Shown one piece after another: positions 8,077 to 15,413 of a stretch of DNA of 64,000 nucleotides. The stretch spans positions 17,587 through 81,586 of the forward strand of contig CAZCOS010000004.1 of the NCBI GenBank assembly GCA_964500605.1. The letters run 5' to 3'. A program made the translations under genes and the position numbers. The DNA is from Sterolibacterium sp964500605. GTDB lineage: Bacteria; Pseudomonadota; Gammaproteobacteria; Burkholderiales; Rhodocyclaceae. The first letter of the stretch is position 1, and each line of letters begins with the position of its first letter. The notes under the pieces are model-generated. The model saw only the letters and a list, made by a program, of their open reading frames with translations, was not told the DNA's origin and did no database searches.

Positions 8077-9358
8077 CGTCGTCTCCCCATCCATAAAGAC
8101 ATTGACTCACGCATTCGGCCAAGGCATCCGCCGAAACCCGTTGCTGTGCTCCCGCCTCACGAAGAGGCTTGAGCGTCACTTCCCCTGTTGCAACTTCCTC
8201 CTCGCCGATGATGAGGGCCAACATCGCGCCGGAAGCATCCGCCCGCTTCATCTGCGACTTGAAACTCCCTCCGCCGCAGTGCATCTGGACGGTAAAACCA
8301 CGGCTACGCAAATTCTCCGCAATCTGGAAGGCCATTCGCTGTGCGGCCTCCCCTTGATGCAGTAAGTAGGCATCCAGCGCAGGAAACTCGGCCTGCCCTC
8401 TCTGTTCCTGCCAAATAGCGAGCAGACGTTCGATGCCCATGGCAAAACCGCAAGCCGGCGCTGGCTTTCCACCCAACTGGGCCACCAAGCCATCGTATCG
8501 ACCTCCGGCACAAATCGTGCCTTGCGCACCCAGCTGGTCAGTCACCCACTCGAACACAGTGAGATTGTAGTAATCCAGTCCACGCACCAGACGCGGATTG
8601 ATCCTGAAGGCAATCCCGGCATCTTTGAGCACCGCCTGCACCCCTTCAAAATGGGCCAGCGATTCCGGACCGAGGTAATCGATCAGCTTCGGCGCAGCTT
8701 CGACAATCGGCTGCATGGCGGGATTCTTGGTGTCGAGAATCCGCAAAGGATTGCTGTAGAGACGCCGACGGGCCTCTTCATCGAGCTGTTCAGCGTGATT
8801 TTCAAGATGGGCGATAAGGGCCTGCCGGTGTTGCTGTCGTTCTTCAATTTGCCCCAACGAATTGATTTCAAGGCGAATGTTTTCCAGCCCGAGATCGTCC
8901 CACAGCCGCTGACACATGATGATCTGCTCAGCATCAATATCCGGGCCGACCAGCCCCAGGGCTTCGACTCCGATCTGGTGAAACTGGCGGTAACGACCTT
9001 TCTGGGGGCGTTCGTGACGGAACATCGGCCCCTGATACCAGAGGCGTTTCGGGCCGTCGTAAAGTAGATTGTGTTGCAGAACGGCGCGTACGCAGCTGGC
9101 CGTTCCCTCAGGCCGCAAGGTGAGCTGTTCGCCATTGAGGCTGTCCGTGAAGGAATACATTTCCTTCTCGACAATGTCGGTCACTGCACCAATGGCGCGT
9201 GCGAACAGCGGGGTGGGCTCGACCAGCGGCATACGGATCGGACGGTAACCATAGCTGCGAAGCCAATCCCGGAGGATGGACTCAAAGTATTCCCACTGTT
9301 CAGCTTCGTCAGGCAGGATGTCATTCATCCCGCGCAGGGCTTGCAAGGTCTGGCTCAT
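8063..9358 (-). CDS. hisS: Histidine--tRNA ligase
   Basis: HisRS charges tRNA-His, whose gene also lies in this window. The 431-residue class II synthetase shows motif 1 (PIRMPLVEPTPLFARAIG), motif 2 (FRHERPQKGRYRQF), the histidine-specific motifs RGLDYYNLTVFE and CAGGRYDGL, motif 3 (ACGFAMGIERL) and an anticodon-binding alpha/beta domain at the C-terminus. It starts MSQTLQALRGMNDILPDE, the normal family beginning. It lies 13 bp downstream of ispG in the minus-strand operon. Confidence 0.96.
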   Translation of the reverse strand: MSQTLQALRGMNDILPDEAEQWEYFESILRDWLRSYGYRPIRMPLVEPTPLFARAIGAVTDIVEKEMYSFTDSLNGEQLTLRPEGTASCVRAVLQHNLLYDGPKRLWYQGPMFRHERPQKGRYRQFHQIGVEALGLVGPDIDAEQIIMCQRLWDDLGLENIRLEINSLGQIEERQQHRQALIAHLENHAEQLDEEARRRLYSNPLRILDTKNPAMQPIVEAAPKLIDYLGPESLAHFEGVQAVLKDAGIAFRINPRLVRGLDYYNLTVFEWVTDQLGAQGTICAGGRYDGLVAQLGGKPAPACGFAMGIERLLAIWQEQRGQAEFPALDAYLLHQGEAAQRMAFQIAENLRSRGFTVQMHCGGGSFKSQMKRADASGAMLALIIGEEEVATGEVTLKPLREAGAQQRVSADALAECVSQCLYGWGDDDGSL

Positions 9359-9371
9359 TTTTCTTCAGGAT

Positions 9372-10625
9372 TCAGAGAAGGCGCGCCGGATACTTGCGCG
9401 CCACATAGTCATCGATGATGGTACGGAACTCGCCAGCGATGTTGTCCCCCTTCAGGGTCACCGTGCGTTCGCCATCCACATAAACCGGAGCCACCGGCGT
9501 TTCGCCCGTACCGGGCAGGCTGATACCGATGCTGGCATGTTTGCTTTCGCCAGGGCCATTGACGACGCAGCCCATCACAGCCAGCGTCATGTTTTCCACC
9601 CCGACATGCGCCAGTCTCCAGGCCGGCATGCGTTCGCGGACATAGTTCTGGATGTCCTGGGCCAGCTCCTGGAAGACCGTGCTGGTTGTGCGACCACAGC
9701 CCGGGCAGGCGGCAACCAATGGGGTGAAAGCGCGAAGCCCCATGGTTTGAAGTATTTCTTGGGCAACGATCACTTCGCGGGTGCGGTCGCCATTGGGTTC
9801 CGGCGTGAGGGAAACGCGGATGGTTTCGCCGATACCTTCCTGAAGAAGAACGGCCATCGCCGCCGTCGAGGCCACGATGCCTTTAGAACCCATGCCCGCC
9901 TCCGTCAAACCCAGATGCAGCGGATAATCACATCGCATTGCAAGATCGCGATATATGGCAATCAGATCCTGCACGGCAGAGACCTTGCAAGACAGGATGA
10001 TACGATTGCCGGGCAAGCCCAGTTCCTCAGCCTTGGCTGCACTTTCCAGTGCCGAAGCGACCATGGCTTCACGCATGATGGCGACTGCATCCTTAGGCAC
10101 GGGTCGAGCGGCGTTCTCATCCATGATGCGGGCGAGAAGGATCTGATCCAGACTCCCCCAATTCACGCCGATGCGGATGGGCTTGTCGTAGCGGCAGGCC
10201 ATTTCGATCAGCCGGGCAAACTGGTCATCCCGGCTCTTGCCCTTTCCGACGTTACCCGGATTAATGCGCAATTTGTCCAGTGCCTCGGCACAAGCCGGGA
10301 CTTCTTCGAGCAGCTTGTGTCCGTTGAAATGGAAATCACCAACCAGCGGCACATCAACATTCATCTTCAGAAGCTGCTCACGCAAATGGGGAACGGCCTG
10401 CGCTGCTTCGCGCGTGTTGACTGTCACCCGAACGATCTCGGAACCCGCACGCGCGAGTTGCGCAACCTGGATGGCCGTGGCAACGTAGTCTGCCGTATCG
10501 GTATTGGTCATGGATTGCACAACCACGGGAGCCCCACCTCCCACGGCAACCGCCCCAACCCGGACTTGACGGGTTTGGCGAAGAGGTACGCCGTTTTGCG
10601 ACAACTGCGATTTCAAGTGCGTCAT
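9372..10625 (-). CDS. ispG: 4-hydroxy-3-methylbut-2-enyl diphosphate synthase (IspG/GcpE)
   Basis: IspG is the 4Fe-4S enzyme of the MEP isoprenoid pathway that converts MEcPP to HMBPP using reduced ferredoxin or flavodoxin. The 417-residue product has a TIM-barrel N-terminal part (MTNTDTADYVAT) and a C-terminal cluster domain with cysteine motifs ACPGCGRT and GCVVNGPGE. The length and layout match the proteobacterial enzyme without the plant-type insert. Its start codon overlaps the rodZ stop (ATGA), so expression is probably coupled to rodZ. Confidence 0.95.
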   Translation of the reverse strand: MTHLKSQLSQNGVPLRQTRQVRVGAVAVGGGAPVVVQSMTNTDTADYVATAIQVAQLARAGSEIVRVTVNTREAAQAVPHLREQLLKMNVDVPLVGDFHFNGHKLLEEVPACAEALDKLRINPGNVGKGKSRDDQFARLIEMACRYDKPIRIGVNWGSLDQILLARIMDENAARPVPKDAVAIMREAMVASALESAAKAEELGLPGNRIILSCKVSAVQDLIAIYRDLAMRCDYPLHLGLTEAGMGSKGIVASTAAMAVLLQEGIGETIRVSLTPEPNGDRTREVIVAQEILQTMGLRAFTPLVAACPGCGRTTSTVFQELAQDIQNYVRERMPAWRLAHVGVENMTLAVMGCVVNGPGESKHASIGISLPGTGETPVAPVYVDGERTVTLKGDNIAGEFRTIIDDYVARKYPARLL

Positions 10626-11710
10626 TCCAGTGTGAGCCGAGCCACATCGACCCGTGTCCAGGGTTTCAAATCGATCACTTGATCGTCGTAACGAAGCCGG
10701 ACCTGCGAAGCATTGCCAACGACAATGCTAAAAGGCGGTTGCCCGGACACAACCTTTTGCGTCCCACGAAGATTGTTTTGCGCCACCAACATTTTTTTAT
10801 TGGCGTCACGAACCTCCAGCCAGGCAGTTTCATCAAAATCAAATGTCAGCATCTTCTCGCCGCCAGTCGCCAATACGGGATTTACTGTTGTTCCGGTGGA
10901 AACAGTTGGTGTCGCGGTCTGCGACGTAGAATCAGGCGAAGACGAAAGTGCCGGGGAAGCGTTGGAAGATGGGGAAGAGGATGAAGAAACGATGCTGCCT
11001 GAAGAGGAGGGAGAGACAGGTGAAGCTACAGGCGAGGCCAATAGGGCCTCACGGGTATCTACCGCAGCAGCGGGAACATGCGCAGGGGAAGTCGTCGCCG
11101 CCCCTGCCATCGCTTCATGAGAAGCCGCTGCAGGAAAAGACGAAGCGGATTTTGATGCGGACATCGTCGTAGATGCCTCACCCATCAGGCTCGGCGCAAT
11201 GAAATGAAACACACCAAAGCCCAGGAAGATCACGAACGCTGCCATTCCCGCCAGAAGGAGATAACCCTTTCGACGACGCTGCCCCGAGGCTTTTGGTAAA
11301 GTCCCCATCGACGTCATCGCGGTCATCGAAGCCATCGACCTCGTCGCCTGGGTTCCTTGCAACGAAACGGGGGCCTGGCGATCAAACAGAGCCAACAAGG
11401 GCTCCACTTCCAGCTTCAACAATTTTGCATAGCTGCGAATGAAGCCACGGATGACGGTCAAGCCCGGCAACTTTTCAAAATCGTCATTTTCCATGGCCTC
11501 AATCTGGCGAGGGCTGAAACGAATAACCCGGGCCACTTCATCAACAGATAGCCCCCGAGCTTCACGCGTTTCGCGCAAACGTTCACCCAAAGTTTGAACG
11601 ATGGAAGCCTCAGGAACCGTCGATGTCAAAACCGACCCTGCCCCGAGGCCTGAAGCCTCGCCCATGTCCAGCGATTCCTGCAAAGGCTTGGATTTCATTA
11701 TCTCAGTCAT
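10622..11710 (-). CDS. rodZ: Cytoskeleton protein RodZ-like (HTH, membrane helix, DUF4115)
   Basis: RodZ links cytoplasmic MreB to the cell-wall elongation machinery. The 362-residue product has a cytoplasmic HTH_25 domain (about 40-110, LGERLRETREARGLSVDEVA), a basic stretch (RRRKGY), one membrane helix (about 150-171), a long Ser/Ala/Thr/Pro-rich periplasmic linker (about 178-285) and a C-terminal beta-domain of DUF4115 type (TFDFDETAWLEVRDANKK). Alternative starts at internal methionines 5 and 16 would remove a few variable residues. It sits between pilF and ispG, as usual in betaproteobacteria. Confidence 0.9.
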   Translation of the reverse strand: MTEIMKSKPLQESLDMGEASGLGAGSVLTSTVPEASIVQTLGERLRETREARGLSVDEVARVIRFSPRQIEAMENDDFEKLPGLTVIRGFIRSYAKLLKLEVEPLLALFDRQAPVSLQGTQATRSMASMTAMTSMGTLPKASGQRRRKGYLLLAGMAAFVIFLGFGVFHFIAPSLMGEASTTMSASKSASSFPAAASHEAMAGAATTSPAHVPAAAVDTREALLASPVASPVSPSSSGSIVSSSSSPSSNASPALSSSPDSTSQTATPTVSTGTTVNPVLATGGEKMLTFDFDETAWLEVRDANKKMLVAQNNLRGTQKVVSGQPPFSIVVGNASQVRLRYDDQVIDLKPWTRVDVARLTLE

Positions 11711-12509
11711 ACTGCCCCTGGGCCAGTTTCAGTGCTTCCGGACTATCTGAAAAATCCCGCCGAAGACGGGTTGAATACTGCAGTTCTTCCTCTCGATTCC
11801 CGGTCTTTCGCGCCACACGCAGCGCAAGCCAAAGCGACTCCGGTGTCGGTTCGGTCAAGCGACTCAACTCGCTCAACCAGTTTCGTGCGACTCCGAACTG
11901 GCTTCGGCGCAAAGCAGTTTCAGCCAGTAAAAAAATTGCGCGGGCATTTCCGGAATCCAGCCGGTAAGCGCGGATGAAATACGCCTCCGCCTCTGCATTT
12001 TCATTCAAACGCAAAAGACAGATCCCCGCATTGATATTGGGCAGGGCAGGCGTGGTATAGAGCGGGGCTTTGATGGCCCGATTGAAGTACTCGAGTGCTT
12101 GGCGTTCCCGACCACTCTGACAAAGAAACCAGCCGAAATTGTTGTTGATCTCTGGATCCGCAGGCGCAAGCTGCAAGGCTTGTTCGAAGCTTTTTTCTGC
12201 CGAAGCGTTCTCACGCAGCTGCATATAAGTTAAGCCAGCCAGATTGTGAGCAGGGGCGTAGTTCGAATCCGCAGACAACGCAACCCGTGCTTCATCCAGT
12301 GCAACGGCAAGTGTCCCCTTTTGCAGGTAAAGCGAGCCGAGCTCCGTATGAACCTTGGCCCGCTTTTGTGCATCGCTGCCGGCATCCTGTTGGGAAACCG
12401 GCTGCTGGGCTGAAGCCTCGCTAGACAATTGCGTCGTGGCACACCCCGTCACCCATGAAAGGGAAAGGATGGAAATCATCAGATAGCTTGCAACTTGCAA
12501 CCGCAACAT
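11703..12509 (-). CDS. pilF: Type IV pilus biogenesis TPR lipoprotein PilF/PilW
   Basis: The 268-residue protein has a lipoprotein signal peptide ending in VTGC (Cys23) and a chain of TPR repeats, such as ALDEARVALSADSNYAPAHN and ADPEINNNFGWFLCQSGRER. In PilF/PilW the TPR domain acts as the pilotin that brings the PilQ secretin to the outer membrane and promotes its multimerisation. It overlaps the start of rodZ by 8 bp and follows rlmN by 12 bp. PilD and PilC genes occur further on in this window, which supports a working type IV pilus in the cell. Confidence 0.88.
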   Translation of the reverse strand: MLRLQVASYLMISILSLSWVTGCATTQLSSEASAQQPVSQQDAGSDAQKRAKVHTELGSLYLQKGTLAVALDEARVALSADSNYAPAHNLAGLTYMQLRENASAEKSFEQALQLAPADPEINNNFGWFLCQSGRERQALEYFNRAIKAPLYTTPALPNINAGICLLRLNENAEAEAYFIRAYRLDSGNARAIFLLAETALRRSQFGVARNWLSELSRLTEPTPESLWLALRVARKTGNREEELQYSTRLRRDFSDSPEALKLAQGQYD

Positions 12510-12521
12510 GAACGGCCTCCT

Positions 12522-13772
12522 CTATCTGGAATGTGGACGAATCCCGATGACTTTGCGCACCCCACGTTCAGCGGCCCGACCCGGATGCGCTGTGTGCAGT
12601 GTCGAAGACTTTTGGGAAGATATAGCCTGTGCCGTGCGTGAAGTTTTATCCTTCACCTGACCCGCCAATTGACCGCATGCTGCATCAATGTCATCCCCAC
12701 GCGTCTTGCGCGTCGTGGTCACGATACCGGATGACATCAAAATATCAGCAAAACGCCGAACCCTCTCTCCCCTCGAACGCCGAAACGCTGAGCCCGGAAA
12801 TGGATTGAAAGGAATCAGATTGAATTTGCAGGGAACTTCTTTCGTCAGTTGAATCAGCTTGCGGGCATCATCATCGTGATCGTTCACACCATCGAGCATG
12901 ACGTATTCAAAAGTCACAAAGTCTCGGGGTGCCTTTTCCAGATAACGCCGACAGGCAGCCATCAATTCGAACAAGGGATACTTCCGGTTGATCGGCACAA
13001 GCCGATCGCGCAGCGCATCGTCCGGCGCATGCAACGAAACAGCCAATGCGACCGGGCAGGCGTCACGCAAACGATCCATCGCCGGCACGATACCGGAAGT
13101 GGAAACCGTCACCCGGCGACGTGAAAGACCATAAGCATGATCGTCCAGCATCAGATGCAAAGCCGTAACGACTTGATCCAGATTGGCCAGGGGCTCCCCC
13201 ATCCCCATCAAGACGACATTGCTGATGATGCGCTCATCGGCCTCAGGAGCTTCCCCGGCACGACGGGCCGTGGAGGACTCGCCCGCCGACTGTTCCCGCT
13301 CAGCCATTTCAGCCATTTTCAACAGGCGTCGAGCCTGCCAAAGCTGTCCAATGATTTCTGAGACGCTCAGATTACGATTGAACCCTTGCTTCCCCGTCGA
13401 ACAGAAAGCGCAATCCAAGGCACAGCCCGCCTGAGTTGAAATGCACAAGGTTCCACGCCGCTCCTCGGGAATAAAAACGGTTTCCACCGCATTCCCCTGC
13501 CCGACATCGAAAAGGAACTTGCGCGTACCATCGTCAGAAAGGCTATCGCGGATAACAACAGGGGGGCGCACACAAGCCCGTTCCGACAACATTTCACGGG
13601 TCAGCTTTGCGACATCCGTCATGCAGGAAAAATCCGTCACTCCTTCCTGATGAATCCAGCGCATCACCTGATGCGCCCGCATTTTTGCGCGCGAAGCGGC
13701 CTCGCCCTGACGAAGAAAAAAATCCGTCAGGCCGACCGCATCGTAATCAAGAAGATTGAATTTGTCCTGCAT
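12522..13772 (-). CDS. rlmN: 23S rRNA (adenine2503-C2)-methyltransferase RlmN
   Basis: RlmN is a radical SAM enzyme that methylates C2 of A2503 in 23S rRNA and of A37 in some tRNAs. The cluster motif CxxxCxxC appears as CALDCAFC, followed by STGKQGFNRNL. GMGEPL and FEYVMLDGVND motifs follow, as does the catalytic cysteine region (RGDDIDAACGQL). The ATG at 13772 (MQDKFNLLDYD) is preferred over one seven codons upstream. A Glu/Ala-rich insert after the cluster (about residues 155-185, EQSAGESSTARRAGEA) and a long basic tail make it about 40 residues longer than the E. coli enzyme. Confidence 0.93.
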   Translation of the reverse strand: MQDKFNLLDYDAVGLTDFFLRQGEAASRAKMRAHQVMRWIHQEGVTDFSCMTDVAKLTREMLSERACVRPPVVIRDSLSDDGTRKFLFDVGQGNAVETVFIPEERRGTLCISTQAGCALDCAFCSTGKQGFNRNLSVSEIIGQLWQARRLLKMAEMAEREQSAGESSTARRAGEAPEADERIISNVVLMGMGEPLANLDQVVTALHLMLDDHAYGLSRRRVTVSTSGIVPAMDRLRDACPVALAVSLHAPDDALRDRLVPINRKYPLFELMAACRRYLEKAPRDFVTFEYVMLDGVNDHDDDARKLIQLTKEVPCKFNLIPFNPFPGSAFRRSRGERVRRFADILMSSGIVTTTRKTRGDDIDAACGQLAGQVKDKTSRTAQAISSQKSSTLHTAHPGRAAERGVRKVIGIRPHSR

Positions 13773-13865
13773 CGACAAACCGTCAAAAGTCACCCTGAAA
13801 CCCAGCTACCTGACCCGTATCAAACAATGACAACCGGGCCAGGCAAGGGCAAAAGGGGGAGGCTT

Positions 13866-14291
13866 TCAACGCGAGTAAACGTTCGAAGCCGGGAAGAAAT
13901 AAGCGATTTCCACCGCAGCAGTTTCAGGCGCATCCGAGCCATGAACGGCATTTGCATCAATGCTATCTGCAAAATCGGCACGAATGGTTCCCGGAGCAGC
14001 CTTCTTGGGGTCTGTCGCACCCATCAGGTCACGATTCTTCAGAATCGCACCTTCGCCTTCCAGAACCTGGATCATGACGGGACCGGAAATCATGAACTCG
14101 ACCAAATCCTTGAAGAAAGGACGCTCGCGGTGCACCGCATAAAAGCCCTCCGCATCCTTACGAGAAAGATGCTGCATCTTCGAGGCGATGACCTTCAGGC
14201 CAGCCGCTTCAAAACGGGCATAAATCTGGCCGATGACATTTTTGGCAACGGCATCGGGCTTGATGATGGAAAGGGTACGTTCAACAGCCAT
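13866..14291 (-). CDS. ndk: Nucleoside-diphosphate kinase
   Basis: Ndk transfers the gamma phosphate among nucleoside triphosphates through a phosphohistidine. The 141-residue product starts MAVERTLSIIKPDAVAKN and has the active-site motif NAVHGSDAPETA, where the His is phosphorylated. The length is the standard bacterial one. It is the first gene of the minus-strand housekeeping run and precedes rlmN by about 93 bp. Confidence 0.96.
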   Translation of the reverse strand: MAVERTLSIIKPDAVAKNVIGQIYARFEAAGLKVIASKMQHLSRKDAEGFYAVHRERPFFKDLVEFMISGPVMIQVLEGEGAILKNRDLMGATDPKKAAPGTIRADFADSIDANAVHGSDAPETAAVEIAYFFPASNVYSR

Positions 14292-14364
14292 TTTCTACTC
14301 CAGACGTGATTAAACAAACAGCCGGTCATTCTAACTTATTATCGAAGCAGATCGCGTGATTGTA

Positions 14365-14393
14365 TTGACTCAGACAAACAAGACCAATAGAAT
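14365..14393 (+). promoter_or_regulatory. Sigma-70 promoter for the tRNA-His/tRNA-Ser pair
   Basis: A near-consensus -35 box TTGACT (14365-14370) and -10 box TAGAAT (14388-14393) are spaced by exactly 17 bp. They lie about 70 bp upstream of tRNA-His on the same strand, in the gap between divergent ndk and the tRNA genes. The assignment is by sequence pattern only. Confidence 0.65.
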
Positions 14394-14463
14394 TCCGGGT
14401 CTGCTCTTGCTGAACTGCGAGGCAGTGCTTCAAAGCAAAGTAATTTTCAAAGCAAGTCAAAGT

Positions 14464-14540
14464 GGTGGCCGTAGCTCAGTTGGTAGAGTCCTGGATTGTG
14501 ATTCCAGTCGTCGTGGGTTCGAGTCCCATCGGCCACCCCA
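14464..14540 (+). tRNA. tRNA-His (anticodon GTG)
   Basis: A complete cloverleaf of 77 nt includes the extra G at position -1 facing C73, the identity mark of tRNA-His. The anticodon GTG is at 14498-14500, the T-arm holds GGTTCGAGTCC, and CCA is encoded at 14538-14540. It is transcribed with the tRNA-Ser gene 46 bp downstream. Confidence 0.97.
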
Positions 14541-14586
14541 AAAACCCTGCATCGCGTACCCAATACCCGATCAGGCCGGACAAGCT

Positions 14587-14676
14587 GGAGAGGTGGATGA
14601 GTGGTTTAAGTCGCACGCCTGGAAAGCGTGTTTAGGTGAAAGCCTAACGCGGGTTCGAATCCCGCCCTCTCCGCCA
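14587..14676 (+). tRNA. tRNA-Ser (anticodon GGA)
   Basis: A 90-nt class II tRNA has acceptor arms GGAGAGG/CCTCTCC, anticodon GGA at 14621-14623 in a CTGGAAA loop, a long variable arm, T-arm GGTTCGAATCC, and an encoded GCCA end. It is followed at once by a strong terminator. Confidence 0.97.
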
Positions 14677-14687
14677 ACAATACCCAG

Positions 14688-14723
14688 AAAACCCGCACGG
14701 CTAGTAGCTGCGCGGGTTTTTTG
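14688..14723 (+). terminator. Rho-independent terminator after tRNA-Ser
   Basis: A perfect 9-bp stem (AAAACCCGC at 14688-14696 with GCGGGTTTT at 14712-14720) encloses a 15-nt loop and runs into a T-rich tract. It ends the tRNA-His/tRNA-Ser transcript. Confidence 0.85.
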
Positions 14724-15077
14724 TTTTTTGCTACCCACATTTCTACCCACACGGCAACAATAAAAAACCAGAGATTTATTGCTCCCCACAGTCGTCGCCA
14801 GTGCCAACTTTCTGATTTTGCAAAACAGATTCAGCGGTCCTGCCAGTCTGGTTTAAGACGGGGTATTGAGGGCCCATTGACCTGCCGATACCGCCGCTGC
14901 TGCTGAATCGAATATCCTAATTCGGCACCTGATTCTCAGTAGCCTGATGGGCAAAGTTTGGAGTGTGCTGACCTACCACTACAAGACCGAAGGTCATGAA
15001 TAGCGGGACATTAACAATGTGCAATTTCTGATTGGGCCACAGAAATATCTGGAGCCAGATACGGCCAGAATAAATAA
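14724..15077. other. Gene-poor stretch between tRNAs with decayed coding remnant
   Basis: About 350 bp without a supportable gene lie between the tRNA-Ser terminator and the tRNA-fMet terminator. Two near-identical CTACCCACA words occur at its left edge. On the plus strand a reading frame from ATG 14947 (MGKVWSVLTYHYKTEGHE) is broken by TAG and resumes as RDINNVQFLIGPQKYLEP for about 30 codons before another stop. This looks like a decayed gene, perhaps left by an element that once inserted at the tRNA, but I do not recognise the family. Confidence 0.35.
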
Positions 15078-15103
15078 GGCCAACCACCGCTAAGTGATTG
15101 GCC
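15078..15103 (-). terminator. Terminator-like hairpin downstream of tRNA-fMet
   Basis: GGCCAACCAC (15078-15087) can pair with GTGATTGGCC (15094-15103), with one mismatch. Read on the minus strand the hairpin is followed by TTATTTATT. It lies 14 bp beyond the 3' end of tRNA-fMet and probably terminates it. Confidence 0.6.
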
Positions 15104-15117
15104 CTGTTAATTTTGTT

Positions 15118-15194
<77 letters not shown>

Positions 15195-15207
15195 TCTGAG
15201 AAGTCGA

Positions 15208-15213
15208 ATTATA
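15208..15213 (-). promoter_or_regulatory. Putative -10 box of the tRNA-fMet promoter
   Basis: A perfect TATAAT on the minus strand ends 14 bp before the mature 5' end of tRNA-fMet. No good -35 hexamer is found at 16-18 bp, so the promoter call rests on the -10 and its position. Confidence 0.45.
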
Positions 15214-15413
15214 CACAAAAAACAGAACCAGACACTCATTCTGGCAGATTTTTCAAAAATCATCTGAAATTAACTGAAATTGCTGATCCACTCACAGCGT
15301 CATACCTGTGCCTTGCAAGAAAAGCACTGATTTATTCTGTTCGTCCGTTAGCCTAAGTCACTCGATACGAATCAGGTCAGGCTTGCCGAAAGACTCCGGA
15401 CGAACGATGCTAC

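Noticed and set aside
9276..10682. 468-codon plus-strand frame opposite ispG
   Set aside because: It is fully antisense to a clear ispG, rich in His/Arg/Asn as expected of a shadow frame, with no domain or ribosome site.
14571..14807. Minus-strand frame over tRNA-Ser containing GGEGGIRTR
   Set aside because: This is the well-known false protein produced by translating the antisense of a tRNA-Ser gene; it has no start site and overlaps the tRNA and terminator.
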